Made by a program: the position numbers and the translations under genes. Positions 6,415 to 8,453 of a DNA stretch of 8,453 nt are shown here, piece after piece (positions within the stretch are counted from its first letter, which is position 1; each line of letters opens with the position of its first letter). Source of the stretch: Micavibrio aeruginosavorus (GTDB lineage Bacteria; Pseudomonadota; Alphaproteobacteria; Micavibrionales; Micavibrionaceae); NCBI GenBank assembly GCA_003240795.1, contig QFNK01000068.1:1-8453 (forward strand), written 5' to 3'. The notes under the pieces were generated by a model that was not told the origin of the DNA, searched no databases, and worked only from the letters and a program-made list of their open reading frames with translations.

Positions 6415-7384
6415 GAATATCCTGATCCTTATTGTGTCTTTAACGATCGTGCTGGTGGTAACCGGCATGATTGCTTTTATGGTGTCGGGTTCGAAGGCGC
6501 GCCAGAAGACGCGGATCATGAATGTTATCAAAGGGACTTCCGTTTCGGAAACGACAAGCGGAAAGGACACGCGCGACGCACGCCGCGAGGCGCTGGCGAA
6601 AAAGCTGAAGGAAAAAGGCATTGAGGAAAAGAAGGATGACAAGATAAGTCTGTCCATGATGATCCAGCAGGCGGGCCTGAATATCTCCGCGCGGCAATAC
6701 TGGATCTTTTCCGTTGTTTTCGCCGTGGCCGCGACTTTCCTTGTCTACGCATCCGGCAAAAGTCTGTTTGTCGTGCTCATGACGGCGATCATAGGGTTTT
6801 TCGGCGTTCCCAAATTCACCCTCAAGCATCTTGCAAAGCGGCGGCAGAAAAAGTTTCTGACCGATATGGCCGATGCGCTCGAGGCCATGACCCGTCTCCT
6901 GCGCGCCGGTATGCCGGTCAGCGAGGCCATCAAGATGGTCGGCCGCGAATATACGGGGCCGATCGGCGAAGAGATGGGCCGTATTTTCGACCAGCAGAAA
7001 ATCGGTGTTTCCCTGCCGGAAGCCGTTCTTGATTCCGCACGGCGCATTCCCATTCCCGAGATGCAGATGTTCGCAACGGCCGTTGCCATTCAGGCGCAGA
7101 CCGGATCGAGCCTTTCGGAAATTCTGGAAGGTCTGGCGCGGGTCATCCGCGCGCGTTTCCGCCTGCGCCGCAAGGTCCAGGCACTTTCTTCAGAGGCGAA
7201 AGCATCGGCGGGGATCATCGCATCGCTTCCGTTCTTCGTCGCGGGCGCGTTGTGGGCGATCAATCCCGAATATATCGGCCTGCTGTTTTTTACTGAATCC
7301 GGACAATGGATGATGGCGGGATGCGGCTTCTGGATGTTGTGCGGCGTTCTGATCATGCGCCAGATGATCAATTTCAAGATTTAG
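6407..7384 (+). CDS. tadB: Tad pilus inner-membrane platform protein TadB
   Basis: One of two paralogous GspF-like proteins that form the inner-membrane platform on which the CpaF ATPase acts. The 325-residue product has an N-terminal membrane segment (about 5-27) and a charged cytoplasmic linker with many lysines and glutamates (about 30-80). A conserved QQAGLNISARQYW region (87-99) follows. Two closely spaced membrane segments come next (about 98-115 and 119-136). The type II secretion F domain spans about 151-276, with LTDMADALEAMTRLLRAGMP (151-170) and QAQTGSSLSEILEGLARVIR (229-248). Two membrane segments close the protein (about 267-285 and 302-319). This order is typical of TadB. The gene overlaps cpaF by 8 bases and is followed by tadC after 15 bases. 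Confidence 0.94.
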   Translation: MDENILILIVSLTIVLVVTGMIAFMVSGSKARQKTRIMNVIKGTSVSETTSGKDTRDARREALAKKLKEKGIEEKKDDKISLSMMIQQAGLNISARQYWIFSVVFAVAATFLVYASGKSLFVVLMTAIIGFFGVPKFTLKHLAKRRQKKFLTDMADALEAMTRLLRAGMPVSEAIKMVGREYTGPIGEEMGRIFDQQKIGVSLPEAVLDSARRIPIPEMQMFATAVAIQAQTGSSLSEILEGLARVIRARFRLRRKVQALSSEAKASAGIIASLPFFVAGALWAINPEYIGLLFFTESGQWMMAGCGFWMLCGVLIMRQMINFKI

Positions 7385-7391
7385 GGAAGGG
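7384..7391 (+). promoter_or_regulatory. Ribosome binding site of tadC
   Basis: GGGAAGGG starts at the last base of the tadB stop and ends 8 bases before the ATG at 7400. A further GGGG at 7393-7396 is closer, at 3 bases, so the exact contact is unclear. Confidence 0.6.
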
Positions 7392-7399
7392 CGGGGAAA

Positions 7400-8347
7400 A
7401 TGAACATATCGTCCGATTTTTTGATCGTCATCGTCAGCGCGCTTGCGGCGGCAATATCCTTCGCGGCGTTCGCGTTTCCGTTTCTTCAGCGCGGCGACAA
7501 GAAGGAGCGCTTTCGATCGGTCATAGAAAAGCGCCGGAAGGCGTTGTTCGAGGCGAGCAAGGAAGAAATCAACGGCAAGGGGCAAAAGCAGTTTACGCCA
7601 ACTGAATCGCTCGCCACCTTTTTCAAACTGCAAACTATGGCCGGCGGTTATGGTGAAAAGGTGCGGGACATGCTTTTGCAGGCGGGGATCCGCAGCCCTG
7701 CCGCGCCGATGAAATTTATCGCCACGCAAATTGCCCTGCCGATCGTTTTTTTCCTTTTTGCGATGCTTATTCTCGGCAAATCCGACAAGGAAATATCGTC
7801 GGCTGTCACGCTTCTCATACTCATGACGGCTGCAGGGGCGGGGTTTTATCTGCCGCGCGTTCTTGTGAAGAACACGGCCATCAAGCGCGTTGAGGAAATC
7901 AATCTCAGCTTTCCGGATGCGCTTGATATGATGCTGATCTGCGTACAGGGCGGTATCGGGATCGAACAGACCGTCGACAGGGTCGCGATGGAGGTTTCCG
8001 AAAGTTCGCCGCTCCTCGCGGAGGAGCTCGGCATCCTGAGCGCGGAGATGGCCATGCTGAATGACCGCCGCGCGGCACTCAGCGATTTTGGGCGGCGCAT
8101 CGGCGGATACGGCAAATCGTTTTCGACGACCCTGATCCAGGCGGAGCAATACGGAACATCGATATCGCAGGCGCTTCGCGTTATGTCGGACGAGTTGCGC
8201 GATGTCCGTATGGCGGCAGCAGAGCAGAAGGCGGCGTCGCTGCCGCCGAAGCTTACAGTGCCTATGATCCTGTTCTTCCTGCCTGTCCTGTTTGTCGTCA
8301 TCCTTGGGCCGGCGGTGATGCAGGCGAAAGCGGCGTTCGGCGGATAG
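7400..8347 (+). CDS. tadC: Tad pilus inner-membrane platform protein TadC
   Basis: The second GspF-like platform protein of the Tad machine, paired with TadB in the inner membrane. The 315-residue product has an N-terminal membrane segment (about 8-28) and a basic cytoplasmic linker (31-65). MLLQAGIRSP (91-100) matches the corresponding QQAGL element of TadB. Two membrane segments follow (about 107-126 and 131-151). The F domain begins with SFPDALDMMLICVQGGIGIE (170-189), where the FPDALD motif is a hallmark of TadC, and continues to EQYGTSISQALRVMSDELR (249-267). KAASLPPKLTVPMIL (277-291) leads into the last membrane segment (about 286-306). It has one hydrophobic segment fewer than TadB at the C-terminus, as usual for this pair. 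It is the last gene of the operon, 6 bases before the terminator's A-tract. Confidence 0.95.
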   Translation: MNISSDFLIVIVSALAAAISFAAFAFPFLQRGDKKERFRSVIEKRRKALFEASKEEINGKGQKQFTPTESLATFFKLQTMAGGYGEKVRDMLLQAGIRSPAAPMKFIATQIALPIVFFLFAMLILGKSDKEISSAVTLLILMTAAGAGFYLPRVLVKNTAIKRVEEINLSFPDALDMMLICVQGGIGIEQTVDRVAMEVSESSPLLAEELGILSAEMAMLNDRRAALSDFGRRIGGYGKSFSTTLIQAEQYGTSISQALRVMSDELRDVRMAAAEQKAASLPPKLTVPMILFFLPVLFVVILGPAVMQAKAAFGG

Positions 8348-8353
8348 GCCTGT

Positions 8354-8395
8354 AAAAAAAGCGCGGGCATCGATCCCGCGCTTTTGAATTTTTGT
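8354..8395. terminator. Rho-independent terminator, probably bidirectional
   Basis: A perfect 7-base-pair GC stem, GCGCGGG (8361-8367) with CCCGCGC (8375-8381), encloses a 7-base loop CATCGAT. A run of seven A precedes it (8354-8360). TTTT then GAATTTTTG follows it. The four A nearest the stem can also pair with TTTT, extending the stem to 11 pairs. For the + strand this ends the tad operon right after tadC. On the - strand the A-run becomes seven U directly after the stem, which makes an even better terminator for the convergent gene. Confidence 0.9.
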
Positions 8396-8409
8396 TTTTC
8401 AAAGAATAG

Positions 8410-8453
8410 CTATTCCGCTTTTTTCTTTTCCGCGGCTTCTTTCTTCTCTGTCT
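8410..8453 (-). CDS. C-terminal end of a convergent gene (partial, unidentified)
   Basis: On the - strand one frame reads TEKKEAAEKKKAE and then stops at TAG (8412-8410). A short lysine-, glutamate- and alanine-rich tail like this is common at the C-terminus of ribosomal and other nucleic-acid-binding proteins, but 13 residues cannot identify the gene. Support comes from composition and from the stem-loop just beyond it, whose - strand form has a strong U-tract. The other two - strand frames give an arginine/lysine-rich run and a longer tail without clear character. The rest of the gene lies past base 8453. Confidence 0.45.
   Translation of the reverse strand, partial: TEKKEAAEKKKAE

Noticed and set aside
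8404..8415. Perfect 12-base palindrome GAATAGCTATTC
   Set aside because: It overlaps the stop codon of the putative convergent gene, has no U-tract of its own pattern beyond nearby T-rich coding, and a single 12-base palindrome in this length is not strong evidence for a site.
1..8453. Mobile elements, CRISPR arrays, tRNA or rRNA genes
   Set aside because: The window is almost fully covered by Tad genes; I saw no direct repeats with spacers, no transposase motifs and no cloverleaf or rRNA-like segments.

Overview
The window is one stretch of a tight adherence (Tad/Cpa, type IVc) pilus assembly locus, all on the + strand. The gene order is cpaA (3' end only) - cpaB - cpaC - cpaD - cpaE - cpaF - tadB - tadC. 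This order, the CpaD-type lipoprotein, the moderately GC-rich codon use and the form of the CpaF motifs point to an alphaproteobacterium. I cannot name a genus; a member of Rhodospirillales or Micavibrionales would fit, but that is inference.

Layout. Bases 1-317 encode the C-terminal part of the prepilin peptidase. A 157-base AT-rich spacer (318-474) follows, the only real gap inside the cluster and the most likely place for an internal promoter. From 475 to 8347 seven genes lie nearly end to end, with gaps of 11-18 bases or an 8-base overlap, and most have a clear ribosome binding site. A strong stem-loop at 8361-8381 closes the operon. Beyond it, the last 44 bases look like the tail of a convergent gene on the - strand.

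How the parts work together. CpaA matures Flp prepilins at the inner membrane. CpaF is the cytoplasmic hexameric ATPase that powers pilus assembly. TadB and TadC form the inner-membrane platform it acts on. CpaE is a ParA/MinD-like protein thought to localise the machine. CpaC is the outer-membrane secretin through which the fibre leaves, with CpaB and the CpaD lipoprotein as periplasmic and outer-membrane partners. The Flp pilin gene, the TadD pilotin and the TadE/F/G minor pseudopilins are not in the window. The pilin may lie upstream of base 1; the others must be elsewhere, because the operon terminates directly after tadC.

I see no unknown system here. The locus is conventional. The points worth a second look are small: a CpaE with a degenerate nucleotide-binding loop, a long C-terminal tail on the secretin, the regulatory spacer before cpaB, and a terminator that appears to serve both strands.
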